From contig OZ025252.1 of the NCBI GenBank assembly GCA_964019135.1, positions 47,032,959-47,096,958 of the forward strand: a stretch of 64,000 nucleotides of DNA, given 5' to 3'. Every line of letters starts with the position of its first letter. Position 1 is the first letter of the stretch. This DNA comes from Arenicola marina (lineage: Eukaryota; Annelida; Polychaeta; Arenicolidae). Positions 51,675-64,000 of the stretch are shown one piece after another. Both the position numbers and the translations under genes were made by a program. The notes beneath the pieces are model-generated. The model had not been told where the DNA came from and searched no databases. It saw only the letters and a program-made list of their open reading frames with translations.

Positions 51675-53055
51675 GAGATGCTTAAGTTAGAAATAAGGGG
51701 GAAATCCATTAGTTACAGTAGCTACAAGAGTAAAGCTAACAGGACGAAGGAACGTAAAATTGAGCATAGTATAAATGAGCTAGACGATTCTAAAGAAAAA
51801 GGTGCATCGCTTCAAAACAGATTAGAAAAGTTAAAAACGGAACTGGAGCAACTTAGGATGCCGCGAATGAAAGGAGTTTCTATTAGATCAAAAGCGCAGT
51901 ACTACGAGGAAGGAGAAAAGCCAAGTCAATATTTTTGTAATCTAGAGAAACGAAACTATTTAAATAAGCCTATACATAGATTGAAGGTTGAAGGAAAAGA
52001 AGTGGTGGACCAGAAAGAAATACTCTGCGAACAACAGAAGTACTACGAAACATTGTATACGAATAATAACCATCCTGACGCGACGTACTACATGACGGCG
52101 TTTCTGAACTCAAAAATTACGAAACTTAGTATGGAGCAGAGAGAAACATGCGAAGGTGACATTACAATGTGTGAAATGGCTGAGGTTGTTAAGAACATGA
52201 AAAATGGTAAGTCCCCTGGTAGCGACGGTGTTCCAATTGAATTTTACAAATTTTTCTAGAAGGAGATGAGCCCGTATTTGTTAAGGAGCATCCAACACGC
52301 GTATAAAGTAAACGGTCTCTCGATAACACAAAACCAAGGGGTAATAACCTGCCTGCCAAAGGGGGATAAGCCTAGAGAATTAATGAAAAACTGGCGCCCG
52401 ATTTCTCTGTTAAACACGGATTATAAAATATTATCTGGGGTTTTAGCATCTAGAATGAAGAAGGTATTGCCCGATGTTATCAGTTCAGACCAGAAGTAAT
52501 TTTTAAAAGATCGGTACATTGGTGAAAACACGAGGTTAGTTTTTGATATTATGCACTACTTGATTTAAAATGAGAAAACGGGAACTTTGTTACTTATAGA
52601 TTTCGAAAAAGCATTTGATACATTGAGCTGGAATTATATACATAAGGTCTTAGATACATACGGTTTTGGTGAACATTTTGTAAAATGGATACAAATATTG
52701 TATCAGGATGCCTGCAGTTGTGTTATAAACAATGGTGTTTTCTCCAAGTTTTTTCAATTGGGGCGCGGGTGTAGACAGGGAGATCCACTGTCACCATACT
52801 TATTTATTTTGTGTATTGAACCACTGGCTACATTTATCAAAAACGGCAAATCGATTAAGGGTATTCGGATCTTGGACCAAGAGTTTAAAATAGGACAATA
52901 CGCAGATGATACTTTTATGTTGATGGATGCTTGATGGAAGCGAAGAGTCTATTAGAAATGCGCTAAGGGTTCTGGAAATGTTTAAATTTTGTTCGGGTTT
53001 GAAAGTAAATGTTGACAAAACTAAAGCTGTTCGTTTAGGTAAGAGGGCTAAGGAG
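51675..53055 (+). mobile_element. L1/Tx1-like LINE copy 2, truncated and decayed
   Basis: Starts at LEIRGKSISYSSYK and follows the element at 38864-42208 residue for residue through KSPGSDGVPIEF, NWRPIS, DFEKAFDTLSW, GCRQGDPLSPYLF and GQYADDTFM. Several in-frame stops (for example near 52258, 52497 and 52566) and a frameshift near 52932 break it. It ends near 53055, before the C-terminal zinc motif, against the zinc-finger pseudogene. Confidence 0.85.
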
Positions 53056-53059
53056 CACG

Positions 53060-54518
53060 CTTCCAAATGAGGGAGATCGTCCATGTCCACACCTTGGAAT
53101 CTTTCTCTATTGGGGGCATCATGGAAGACATCATGTTCCTAGTTATATGCACACCACTCTTGCAAAAGAGTGATGGCACTGTCTTCCAGACTGTCTTTCG
53201 TACCCCTAAAATACGCGAGACAACGGAAAAAACATAATATGTCGCGATGTATTCAATGCGACGCGTTTCTCTGGAATGTGATCAGGTGTATCTTGTCTAA
53301 TAAATAGGCTGGGAGTTCCACCTCTCTCTCGCCCATGGTGTAACTTGTTCTGGTGACGTCATATTGGAGGTTAGACAGAAACGATAGTTGCCATTTGGTG
53401 TTGGGGCGCTCGTTGCCGATTCGCTCGTTGACATCTGGTCTATCCAATCGTTTCTTGATGCGATTCATATCTGATGGCCGACTGATGATGAGGGGTTTGT
53501 CAAACAGCTAATGTTCTGATGGGGATAAAAATATCTCACTTCTTCCCCGTTGTAGACAAAACTTCCCAGGCGTCACATTCACTTTAAACGCGTTCCCTTC
53601 CTGCTCCACAATGGTCCGGAGGCGGTTCATCATGTCAATTGGTTGCTTAGGGTTAACGGGAAAGTTATATCGACCTGTTAACTTCCCCGGACGAGTCTGA
53701 TGCCCGCCCAAGACGACACGCGAATGCTTCGTATACGCCGCGTGCACGGATGCATCCACTCGACCATCTTGTCCCAGCCATGGTTCGTTGCCAGTGAGAA
53801 ATAGTTGGGCGTGGGGCACGCCGGCTCCTGTTTGGTGATTCTCCTGTCTGTGATGATAAAACTCACGCCAGCTGTTGTATTCTTGATTACATTCTCGGCA
53901 TCGCACCTTCTTCGTCACTGGTATATGCCTCTCCTGGCATTTGTGATGTGGCAACTCACGTCCAGTGCAGAACGTACGTTTACATTGCCCACATGTCTTC
54001 TGACGTGCGTGCATAGTCATATGTCTCTGATAGTTCCGTGTCCCATTAATCACCTTGTCACATTGTGGACATTGATACTGTGTCTCTTCATGCGTCTTCA
54101 TATGCCTTGTGAGACATAACTTGTTGCCGAATATTACATAGCACTTGAGACATACGTAACTACGATGCTTTTTCTCGTGGGTCCGTAACGCCTGCTCGGT
54201 TGACAAAGTGGCGTCACATTGCAGGCATACCAGTGACAGGGGATCGCGATGTCTTCTTTAGTGACGTCGTTTCTGCGCTGGCGTCTTGAAGGGGCACTGA
54301 CATATACGGCAAGCGTACACAGGACCTAATCCAACATCGTGCACCTGTATGTGGGCTGCTAGGTTAGTGTCATTACAACACTGCAGTGAACACTGTTGAC
54401 ATCTGAAGCTATCCATTCCGTTGTCGTGGTCGATATGATTCCAACGCCGGTAGATCATACATTTTATAGCAGAATTCTCCCCATCCCTCCTCTCGTCTGA
54501 TTGGGTAAAACTATTCAT
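53060..54518 (-). pseudogene. C2H2 zinc-finger protein of mobile-element type, multiply broken
   Basis: Minus strand. 54258-54518 and 53508-54206 carry at least five C-x2-C...H-x3-5-H fingers, then a conserved region with LTGRYNFPVNPKQPIDMMNR and FKVNVTPGKF. After frameshifts it continues as EVRYFYPHQN, LIISRPSDMNRIKKRL (53253-53468), and, through two in-frame stops, CFFRCLAYFRGTKDSLE and FQGVDMDDLPHLE to about 53060. The pattern zinc fingers, then CLFRCLA-type motif, then F-x-G-V-x-x-D-D-L-P-x-L-E resembles N-termini of metazoan multicopy proteins that carry a family B DNA polymerase in Polinton-like elements (recalled, unconfirmed). No polymerase domain remains here. Confidence 0.5.
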
Positions 54519-56990
54519 TACCTCTCAAAACATTCTCAATCATACCCCTCATTCCCCCGCTGGCTCACAAACATGCAACACCTTCTACGTCCGCGGCACC
54601 GCCACCCTGACATAGTTTCTGAAAATAGAGCATAGAGACATCACCGCTCAGATATCCCCCTCTACGTTCCACCTACCCTGTTTTATCCAAACACGTCAGT
54701 GCTAAAATAATAACCCCTCCACCCTCTTCCTTTGCTTTCAACATTGAGGTCATTGCTAATAACAGTGCATAGGCACCCCAACTCCCTCGATCATCCACCT
54801 GCTCTCCTCGTCGCGTCATCACTAAAAATAGAGCATGCGTTCATATCCCCTCAATCCTACCCTACAAACTCCAACGAGCGTGGTCCCCGAGAAACGCTTA
54901 GTCATAAGTCGAACGAGCCGTACTAGTCACTTCCCCTTGCATATATATATATACATTTAAAAATAATAACCACAACCTGATGACTACCTTTGAGAAAACA
55001 TGTAAACACCAGACATCCTCCGACAAGTAATACATTTAAAATTCTGTTTCCACCTCTCACGTAACTTTCACGAAAGAAAAATATATATATATCGGCTGGA
55101 TCTAAAATATTCCGAATATTACTCGAAAATCAGTGTAATTAATGTCTTAGGTCTATGAATAATCCAACATCAAGCAATCTACTACAAAAACTACACAAAA
55201 TAAACTATACTCTCCCGATGGCCGCCATTTGGGTTGAACTTTGCCCACCAACATCACATCCCCACCCTCTATGACCTTCGGTCTCCTGTACAAACAAAAC
55301 AAGACAAGTCTGAACCCGCTCAGTGGTGACGAGTGGACTGGGCCTCGCGTATGGGGGTGAGGGGAGGGAGGTACATCAGTCACTCATGGCTGGGGGTAGA
55401 CAGGGGTGACCTGACATGCTCTGTATAAGCATCCGCGTTTGTAGCCGCTGTGAAGGGGCAGCCGTGTAAGAAAGGGTTGGGACGGGATGGGGTGAGAAAG
55501 GGGTATCGGGTTGGAGGGCGGGAGACTATTTTGACTACATACGTGTTTTAACTGCTGCAGTTATCCGGCGATGAGACACCTATGACGTCAATTCGTGATT
55601 GTGAAATAGCGTTCACCGTCTGTATGGTTGGGTAGGAGAGGTCGGGATTAGGTGGGGGGTCCGTAAGTGTACCGTAATATCGGGAGTTGGGCGCCGGAGG
55701 GGGGTGGGGGAGGGGGGAGGGCGTGAAAAGGGAACGGTGGGGGGTAGGATAATTTGCATGGTGCAGGGGGGGGGGCATAGTGGGAGGGGGGGGGAGTGTA
55801 ACCTTTGCCTGCAAGGTAGCAGTGGGAGACCGGCGCGCCGCGCATGAGCGCGTGCTACAGCGTTACCCCCAAAAACGTTAGCCCCTGAATTTCGCGAATT
55901 TAATCGGGGTCGCTTCTGCTACTCCTGTACATATTTTTTCGGGGTCACTGAACTCAAAAGAAAATAATTATTGAATATCATGTTGCACTGATGATTTTTA
56001 TGTTGATGTATACGTTTTGGGGAATAAAGAAGTGCTAAGTTGTGTAAGTTGGGGCAACGCATCTGCCATTTTTACAAGATGGCGGATATGGCCTGTAACA
56101 GTACACAACAGCTCCAAAACGAAGTGGGATCACTCTGTTTAAGTCTATGTATTGGTTTTCGGGGTCCAAGAATTCAACAACTTGTCTTCACGAGCAAGGC
56201 GTCTTTAGTTTGCCATAATGGCGGCTATTTCAACTATAATACACAATATCTGGAAATCTAAAAAGTGCAGGGCCGTCATCGTGAGGGTCACCATATATAC
56301 TGTGGTCCCAGATCTACAAACAATATGCTACAGATTTCGAGATCTAGGATCAGTTCGCTCATATCTCGTAGCTTTTGCTCGCAAAAATGTCATATTCGCG
56401 GGGACCATGCTTCGCATGAAAGACATCGGTAAAGGCGCTGGGCATGACAATTAACAAAAAACATTCCTGCGTGTACGTGTTCAGGATGGAGAGCCATCTC
56501 TTTTCAAAGGCTTTCATTGCGTGTCGAGTTCGCACCGGAAACATGAAAGACTTTCTCTCTCTTTGAGAATCATCCGCGTCCGCCATCACCACGAGTAAAT
56601 GTCATGGGGTGACCCGTAGAACGCCATCCCAGCCAATTGGAGAAACTCCCTGGCGACAAGGCACAACCTTCTGAGTGAGAAGGTTTATGCTATAGATACA
56701 GGCTTTAGGCTACAGATAAACAAGTCATCCATAATGATTTATATGGCATATTTTGAAACTGAAGAGCTATGGATAGACATCAAAATAACAGTTTTATCCT
56801 TGTCAGTTTACAAGATACTATGGGAATGGCCGCCATGGTCGTCAGGTGTCAAATCTGATTTGACACTATGGCTCAATTTGATTAGCCATGAATTTCGAAC
56901 ATGTGTGCCAAATTCATGCTTTTACCACAACATGCACGATTGTTTCGTATATGCGCGGGTCTATCAGCTATTATACGGTATGCCGACTCC
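54519..56990. other. No gene seen; G-rich tract
   Basis: 54.5-55.4 kb has dispersed AT repeats. 55640-55800 is G-rich with long G runs. No domain-bearing frame. Confidence 0.45.
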
Positions 56991-57004
56991 TGGTGTATTT
57001 GATG

Positions 57005-57540
57005 GTAAACGTCGTCTTCAGAGACGCCATATGACGAGGGGGCTAAGTGTGCGTCAACGTCATCGTCAACGAAGCGCCTGCTTGATGTTCACGAAGACAT
57101 AATAAATAAAAGGTACGAAACTACAGTTAATATTGCTTCAAGAAAAACGCTCTTGGCTTCAAACTGGATGTTCATTTAAGCTCCGCCTACAGTTCAGACG
57201 TTACGCGTCGTCTTCAGAGACACCTATGGCGAGGGGGCTAAGTGTGCTTCAACGTCATAGCTAACGTGCTCCTACGAAAGGTTAGGCCTGCTTGATGTTC
57301 AGCTAATTTGGCAATAGCTACCATCACCCATAAGTTTACGAGTTTACACATGAGTTCATAAGTAGGTATATTTAACAAAATGGAAGCCATCGCGAATATT
57401 GTCATGATCGTCAAATGACGCCATGTGAAGTCACGAAGACATAATATATAAAAGGTACGAAGGTACCGTTAATATTGCTTCACGAGAAGCGCTCTTGGCT
57501 TAAAACAGGTTGTTCATTTAAGCTACGCCTGCAGTGCCCA
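57005..57540 (+). repeat. Direct repeat, two colinear copies
   Basis: 'cgtcgtcttcagagac', 'gagggggctaagtgtg' and 'cacgaagacataataaataa' or close forms occur in order in copy 1 (57010-57190) and again in copy 2 (57205-57540, with about 150 bp extra inside). The shared ends include 'gttcatttaagct' followed by 'cgcct'. Confidence 0.65.
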
Positions 57541-58207
57541 CACTGCCTGTCGAAGGCAGTATTTAGCCAAAATTGCCCCCAAAAGGCCCTTTAGCCGAAA
57601 TTGGCCCTGACGACTCGTAGCGTCGCCATTTTTTACAAGACACGCGTTTTGAAACAAAGTCGATTTTTGTCATCATCAGTGTCCCACTGAGTTCTTGTTT
57701 TTATTGCAGTTTGAATCATACATACGTAACATGCATACAAGCAACCATAGCATACATGAAGTACATACATAGCCAGAGTCGAGAATAAATGAGTATGCGT
57801 ATCAAACGCTGGACTTGACTTTGAATCACTCAGTAGCGTGTGGAGTTCAGCCCCACGGCGTAAGCAATTGATCTGCGCCGCTGGGCGAGCAAACCTGTAC
57901 GTGGCATTAATCTCCCAGGAATGATGCAGTAGTAGTCTGGTCGTCAAGCGACGTAACACAATCTATAGGTCAGCTTATCAACTTCCCCGTTATCCCACCA
58001 GTTCTATAACTGTAATTAGGCTAGGTAACGTTGCGCGCAGGATCTATATGAAGCCATAAAATAAGTGTTATCCTGCCACTCATGCCGTGTGCAACTGACG
58101 CAGACAACTAAATACCTCAGTCGATATTTCCTCTGGCTCTATGGTTCGTTTCATGACTTACTAATTACCATTCGACCTTCAACAATGTACTCGATCTCCC
58201 GGCCGAG

Positions 58208-58440
58208 GGCCCGGCGCGATAGCTCAGTGGGCTGGAGCGCTCGCATTGAGAATTCTGTCCACCTGAGAGCTTAACGGGCACGCGGATCGGTGGTTTGAGC
58301 CCTGCTGTGGCCATGACTGTTTTGTGGAAATGGACATGGCTCCACTCTCCCTTCCTTTTACCATTGATGCGATATGACCAAAAGTGGTCGCTCTGCTCAC
58401 TGGCTTGAACTCAACGAAAAGCACTCAGCCATGAGAATGA
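58208..58440 (+). mobile_element. tRNA-derived SINE (probable)
   Basis: The sequence cgcgatagctcagtgggc resembles a pol III A box, and ggtttgagccctgctg, about 70 bp on, resembles a B box and T arm. The spacing is too long for an ordinary tRNA except one with a long variable arm, and a non-tRNA body follows to about 58440. A diverged serine-type tRNA gene is the alternative. Confidence 0.5.
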
Positions 58441-60149
58441 TACACGCCCTCGACAACAGATGCCTACGCAGAGCATCAAAGCTCACCTGTCAATCTTGTG
58501 ACATCATTGGGGAATTTCTAACTAACGCTCAGGCAATGCTCCGAGAAATAAACCCGCCGGACCTCACTTGTTCTACTTTGACGAACGCGTTTATTGTGAT
58601 ATCGTGGAATAAAAAATGTAAACTCCCATTAAAACAAATTGTTATTTGTTTATTTTCGATAAATAAAGTTAACTCTGAGCTAAAATCGTGGCACGAACAC
58701 TTTAATGCGTCCTGCATAACCAACCTACCATCATCAGATAGAGACACGGTTCGTCTTTAATTCGATTAAAGGGAAAGCCAAGACCAACGATGAATGACTT
58801 TTTGTTGAAACTATGAAACCAACGAATTTTATCCCCAGAAGGACATGTTGTTTATTAATCTGATAACGGAGTAGTCATCAATTGAACACTAACCACTGGC
58901 CCAGTCATAGAGGTAGCGTATTGCAGCTGATAATGTCGTCACGGCAGCGGTCCGATATTTCCCACCTCACCCGCCCGCTATTGTAGCCCGTCACCAGGCC
59001 TACAGTATTTGATGAGTTCAAACATATTTCATGGGGCCCGTCAATCGTATTAGTTGCCAGGGCTTTAGGATATATGGTTTATGTTAGCACATGTAATTAA
59101 ATTAAATTCCTTCAGTATTTTATAATTATAGTACTGACAATTCTATATTTTGTGGACATGGTACAGTAAATTTCAAGTAAAATACCATGATACATGTATA
59201 TACTTCTAAGGTGTATGATGTTTAATTTTATATTCCAAACTTGTGAAATTATATGTAATGTATAAAGTTGGCAAAGTTGATATCTTCAAGGCAATGTAAT
59301 TGTTCAGACAACCGTGAGAACAGAATTTCTCTTTTGAAAGGTAACGTCGTAATAGACCCCCAGAATGCCCCTTTTTCTGCCCCCGGATTCTGCATGTGCT
59401 CGCGCTCTTTCTCTGCTTGAACAGGGTAATGGTTGTGCTGTTGTCTTTTCCTGGAGATCTTATCTATATGGCTTTTCATTTTCCGCCTGGCAATAACCGC
59501 CGTGGGATTCGATGTCGCGCATTTGCATGCATTTATGACGGTTGACCCAGTTCGCAAATTTCTGGGATATCGCAGTAGAATTTCGCAACAATATATCAGA
59601 CTCAAAATCCCGTTGCTTTTACCTTCTTACTGATGTTGTGGGTTAGTGTTGTACGTAATGCATATTATCATTTTTTGTAACAGCTGTCTTCATACAGTTA
59701 ATACAAATTAATGTTATAGTTGGTAACATTTGTTTGGATTGTATAATGTTCCTTTTATTTTTCGGTCTCGTCGGCTGAAGTAGAAAAAACAGAGTTGCGG
59801 ATGTACTTATACATCGTTCAAAAGCCAGCCTCTGGGTGAATTATTTCGTGAACCTTAATATCAGAAATCCATAAGAGACTAAATATTGAAGCAATCTGGG
59901 TGGCTATGCAAAATATATGGCTCAGTTTGTCACGTATTAGTCACGAAATCTGACCAAACAGGGACATCCACTCTGAACGATCAAAGCCGTCATTTTCGCG
60001 CCATGTGACGTAGATGCAGATTCCGGTGTTATTGTTGATCACGCTAATTATAAGCAGGTGAAGGCTTTATGTGGATTTTTAGATAAATTGACATTTTTGA
60101 GTAAGGAGGCAACTATTGTAGGTGTTCGATGTATTGAATTCGTAATATC
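58441..60149. other. No gene seen
   Basis: A 128-codon frame at 58374-58760 shows no recognisable domain. Otherwise AT-rich intergenic sequence. Confidence 0.45.
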
Positions 60150-63003
60150 TGGAAAAGTCTCGTATTGTGGTGATGAATTTGATGGCTATGAACAATCGAA
60201 AACTGTGAGAAGTAAAATGGTAATGTATCATGCTTGAGCTTGTAATAAAACTTTAGGGTTTGCAATATGCGCATATCATCCAACTTTAACAATTTTACTT
60301 CTTTAAATATCGGTTCTGTGTGGGCGTTAAATTATTATTTCTGACAGCCCTTTTCTGCAGTCTGGAGATACGTTCAGCCTTATACCCCCATATTAAGATG
60401 CCATAATTTAGATGGGGTGATATTAGGGTGTTATAAATTGTGCGTAAAATATGCCGAGGAGGGGTCCATTTCAATTTATTTAGAATCCCAGTAACTTTAG
60501 AGATTTTATTCGCAATCTTATCAACATGTTTATTCCATTTCATGTGTTTGTGACGATACCAAGCATATCAAAACTGTCAACGCACTCTATTTGCGTATTG
60601 TTTATAAACCAAGAGGCAACATTAACAGATTTTTGTTGTGTATGAAAGATCATGAACTTGAATTGTGCCGTGTTCATGGCAAGTTTGTTTGCATAAAGCC
60701 ACTCACTAATTTTAACCAATTCACAATTTATTACGAGGCTGGACTCATTAGGGACAGTAGTCATAGTACTTAACAGCGTGGCATCATCCGCATATATAAA
60801 ATATATGAGAATCTATCATTTATATAGATAATAAAAAGTAGGAGACCAAGAATAGATCCTTCGGGATTCCCTGTTGCTATACCAGACATATCAGATTGAG
60901 TATTTTTGATTTAAACACTGCTTACGATTCGTCACCCAATTTTTTAGTAATTCAAGGGAATTACTGGATACCCAATAATGAGATAATTTAGATATAAAGA
61001 CATTGTGATTTATGGTGCCAAACGCCTTGGACAGATCTAAAAATATACTAACAGTAATATGTTTCTTATCCATTAATATTAATATTCGGTCCCTGAGTTC
61101 CATCACAGCTAGATCTGTTGAATGGTGTTGGCGAAACCCATATTGACTGTTATTTAATGATTTGCTTCGTACCAAATAATCATAAAGCTGGTCGGCGATA
61201 AGTTTTTCTAGTACCACAGAAAAAGCTGGAAGAATAGATATAGGACGATAATTCTCAATTAAAACCTTCATGCCCCTTTTTATAAACTGGTACTACCTTT
61301 GCGATTTTTGACTTATCTAGAAAAACAAACCGGTTGACAGACACTGATTTATGATTATGGTAAGGGCTTCGCTAACCTCATATTTTATTTCCTTCAATAA
61401 TCTTACACTAAGGTTGTCGGGACCAGAGCTTGATTTATGTTCCAGAGCGTCAATTATCTTTTCGGTACAGTCACAGTTAATAGTGTTGAAGTGAAACTTA
61501 TTAATAGGGGGGTCTTTTAAGTATTTTTTAAATGACATATCGGAATTCTTGCTTAGCATTTTTACGGTACTTGGACCAATATCGGAGAAATAGGAGTTAA
61601 ACTTATTTGCTAGTAATAGTCGATTTTCAACCAACTGGCCGTTGATAGTGAATTTGTCAGGAAATATGTTTTTACTTTTGCATTTACTTAAGATATCTTT
61701 AATTGCATTCCAGGTTTGTTTCACCTTTACATTTAATTGGAAAGCGCAATTGGAAGTATTGTTTCTTGGCGAGGCTAATGCTTCGCCTAATTATTCTGTT
61801 ATAAGTGCGTAAATAAATTTTTTGCCTGTCATATTCAAATGAGTCAGGCGGGGTGGCTTTGAGTTGCCTGTAGAGTTTATCCCAATTGGAAATAGATTTC
61901 CATATACCGTTTGTAATCCACATGGACGTGTTTTGCTTGTGCTTGAAATCTAATCAATTTTAATGGGAGACATTTATTTTTAGCTTTTAATGGCCATGTT
62001 TCCAGAACACGATAGCTGCCATTTGGGCTGGCAAGTGGGTCCATGTCCATATGATTACACACATCGACAGATTGCAATTCCTCTATAAATCGTGCTTTTG
62101 AATCTTTGTCAAGCGTTCTGATAGCTATCAATTTTGGCTGCGTACCTTTCACCTGATTAAACTTAAAAGATATAAAATATTGCATATGGTCTGAGAATGC
62201 CGTGACAATGATACCAGCCTTCGAGTGCAACATCTTTGGAGAAAACTTGCAGAAAAAATGGTCAATCAACGTAGCTCTATATCTCGATAGTCTTGTGGGG
62301 AAAGTGATTTTGGGAATAAAGCTGCGAGCCAATACATTTCCAAGAAAGTCGCTGGTCACGATTTTCTAATTAATCCTGAGAAGGTCGATGTTAAAATCAC
62401 CAGCTATTATCACTTCCCCATTGAGATTATCTAGATGACAGAGAACTTCTTTAAATTCTTCAGTAAACGTGTGATAATTTGCTACCAATTCACAAGGGGG
62501 TCTATATATATTACCAATTATAACGCTCTTTTTCATAAAATCACAAGATACCTCAATAAATTGACATTCCCATGCAGATGTTGTATCATGAGGGAATAAA
62601 TATTTATAGGTATAGGCATCTCGCAGATAAATTAATAGACCACCATGTTCACTACAGATTTTACCTTGTGAAAATGTGCGAAACCCGCTTAACTGAAATT
62701 GAGATAGATCGGAGTTTGCAGAGAGCCAACTTTCCTCAATACATATTGCGCTAATTTCAACACCTGTATGACACAATTCTTCCACAAATATTTTGAGTTC
62801 GTCAAATTTGGCCGAAAGCGACGCACACTTCAAACTAATAACAACAAACGTATCAGTACCAGCCATTTGCTTTGCCGATTCTTCATTGTCAAAATAAGGA
62901 GACGGCTGGATAAATTCTGGTTCTCCAATTTCACTGTCCACTATGTCGCTATATTGCGCAATATCTAAAATTTTCTGTTAATGAATTTCTGCAAGAACCC
63001 CCA
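60150..63003 (-). mobile_element. CR1-like LINE copy C, near complete but decayed
   Basis: Same subfamily as copy B. On the minus strand: APE endonuclease (62366-62941, ending GEVIIAGDFNIDLL), linker (61877-62359 and 61699-61923), RT start (61317-61724), fingers and palm (60891-61271, IFLDLSKAF and RQHHSTDLAVMEL), and the thumb/C-terminus (60295-60764). The catalytic palm stretch around 60790-60900 is damaged and the 3' end is lost near 60150. Several frameshifts. The 5' limit is near 63003, where it stops matching copy B. Confidence 0.85.
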
Positions 63004-64000
63004 TATGAGATTAAGACTAGAGCGATTAAGAACAGTTTAGATTCAGTTATATTAAGACTAGAGATCTTAAGAACAGTTTAGCAGCCCTATCTGTTCGGTT
63101 CCCCGTTCGACATTCCTGGTTGCTACGCAACAAGGCCACTTCAGTGCACTCGGATTCGTATTGAAAAGACACTGTATAACGGTCCATATAATCGCTTTAT
63201 AACAAGTTATAATTGGTACACATCTAGAACCAAGTCATGTATTCTGTACAACATATATCCCTGAATCAGATTTGTAACATATCTAGACAAAATAGACACC
63301 AGAACGATCATTATTTCCGCACTGAAGAACAGCAGCAAACCGAGGATTTGGACGCTTTCTTGCCATGGGCAACCTTGTGACAGACATTAGACGTTCGCCG
63401 GTTGGCTATCTGTTATCTGTACAAAGTTGATTTTGGGTTTTTTGTGGACCTATGATAAACTGTTGAAAATTATGCAGCTATAAGTTCCCACTCGCGAGCT
63501 AGAACTAGCCGAAACACGCGCCTGCTAGATTTTCCCCTGGAACGGTCTATTGAGCTGATTGCTCTTATCGTTTAGCCAGGGAAGGTGAGGGGACATCCGC
63601 CATGATCAGAAATATATCAATATTCATGTTTAAATATATTGGCACTAAATATATAATTGGACTTTATTCTAATTCGCAAATAATCAGTTGATCAAATCAA
63701 AATGAATTAGTAAAAAATGTCCAGATTTATACTTGGTCTGGAGACTAAAGATTCATTAAAACTCCGTATGGTCGCTTTCATGAGAGCCACTGGGATTCTC
63801 ATTTGTAATGTAGCTTTCTATTTAATTGAAAGCTGTGGGTATCGACAATATGATAGCATCTACAAACGTGTTCAAAAAAACTAAGAACAGCAGTCATCCA
63901 TATCCTTAAATAGTCAGTTATCTTTTAATCAGATAATTATAAGTCATGCAATTTATTACGGGAGTTCATAAATATAAGAGTAATAAGTAAGTAATTTGTT
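63004..64000. other. No gene seen
   Basis: Just left of 63085 the phrases 'attaagactagag' and 'ttaagaacagttta' are each doubled. Nothing else recognised up to the window end. Confidence 0.5.

Noticed and set aside
58374..58760. 128-codon plus-strand ORF after the SINE
   Set aside because: It starts inside the repeat, has no domain, and its composition is unremarkable; no supporting context.

Overview
The window is animal nuclear DNA. Genes are split by GT-AG introns, protein domains are metazoan extracellular modules (SRCR, EGF, calcium-binding-type EGF, IPT/TIG), introns are AT-rich, and the DNA between exons is packed with LINEs, DNA transposons, foldback elements and minisatellites. Nothing is bacterial. 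The domain set and repeat style suit a marine invertebrate, probably a deuterostome (lancelet, hemichordate or echinoderm), but the sequence alone does not fix the phylum.

Layout. 1-8.5 kb: an inverting minisatellite, dispersed repeats, a decayed Ty3/gypsy retrotransposon (minus strand, about 4.05-6.45 kb) and a very AT-rich gap. 8.579-37.519 kb (plus strand): one large gene that I could assemble from 25 exons with consistent splice phases. The exons sum to 5877 nt (1958 codons plus stop). The predicted protein is a type I membrane receptor: signal peptide, seven SRCR domains, a long Thr-rich mucin-like stalk made of a 15-bp coding minisatellite, EGF, a GCC2/GCC3-like Cys-rich module, EGF, calcium-binding-type EGF, a plexin/MET-like set of IPT folds, one transmembrane helix and a 74-residue tail with an ITIM-like tyrosine motif. 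I do not know this combination from any described family, and it is the main find.

The introns carry large nested elements: a THAP-encoding inverted-repeat transposon containing a CR1 fragment (9.55-12.55 kb), a 4.8-kb nested foldback structure with TACCATGGTA palindromic arrays (18.96-23.73 kb), a non-autonomous pogo/Tigger-type element (32.39-33.09 kb) and several hairpin MITEs.

37.6-45 kb: a CR1-like LINE (minus) split by a 5'-truncated L1/Tx1-like LINE (plus) that is flanked by an approximately 317-bp direct duplication. 45-50.2 kb: a frameshifted unknown ORF and two minisatellite arrays (about 32 bp and 51/102 bp). 50.21-50.62 kb (minus): a frameshifted paralogue of the receptor's transmembrane/tail exon, which keeps the ITIM-like motif. 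51.2-54.5 kb: an EGF exon remnant, a second decayed L1/Tx1-like LINE, and a broken C2H2 zinc-finger pseudogene related to mobile-element proteins. 54.5-64 kb: mostly non-coding, with a tRNA-derived SINE (58.2 kb) and a near-complete but decayed CR1-like LINE (60.15-63.0 kb, minus).
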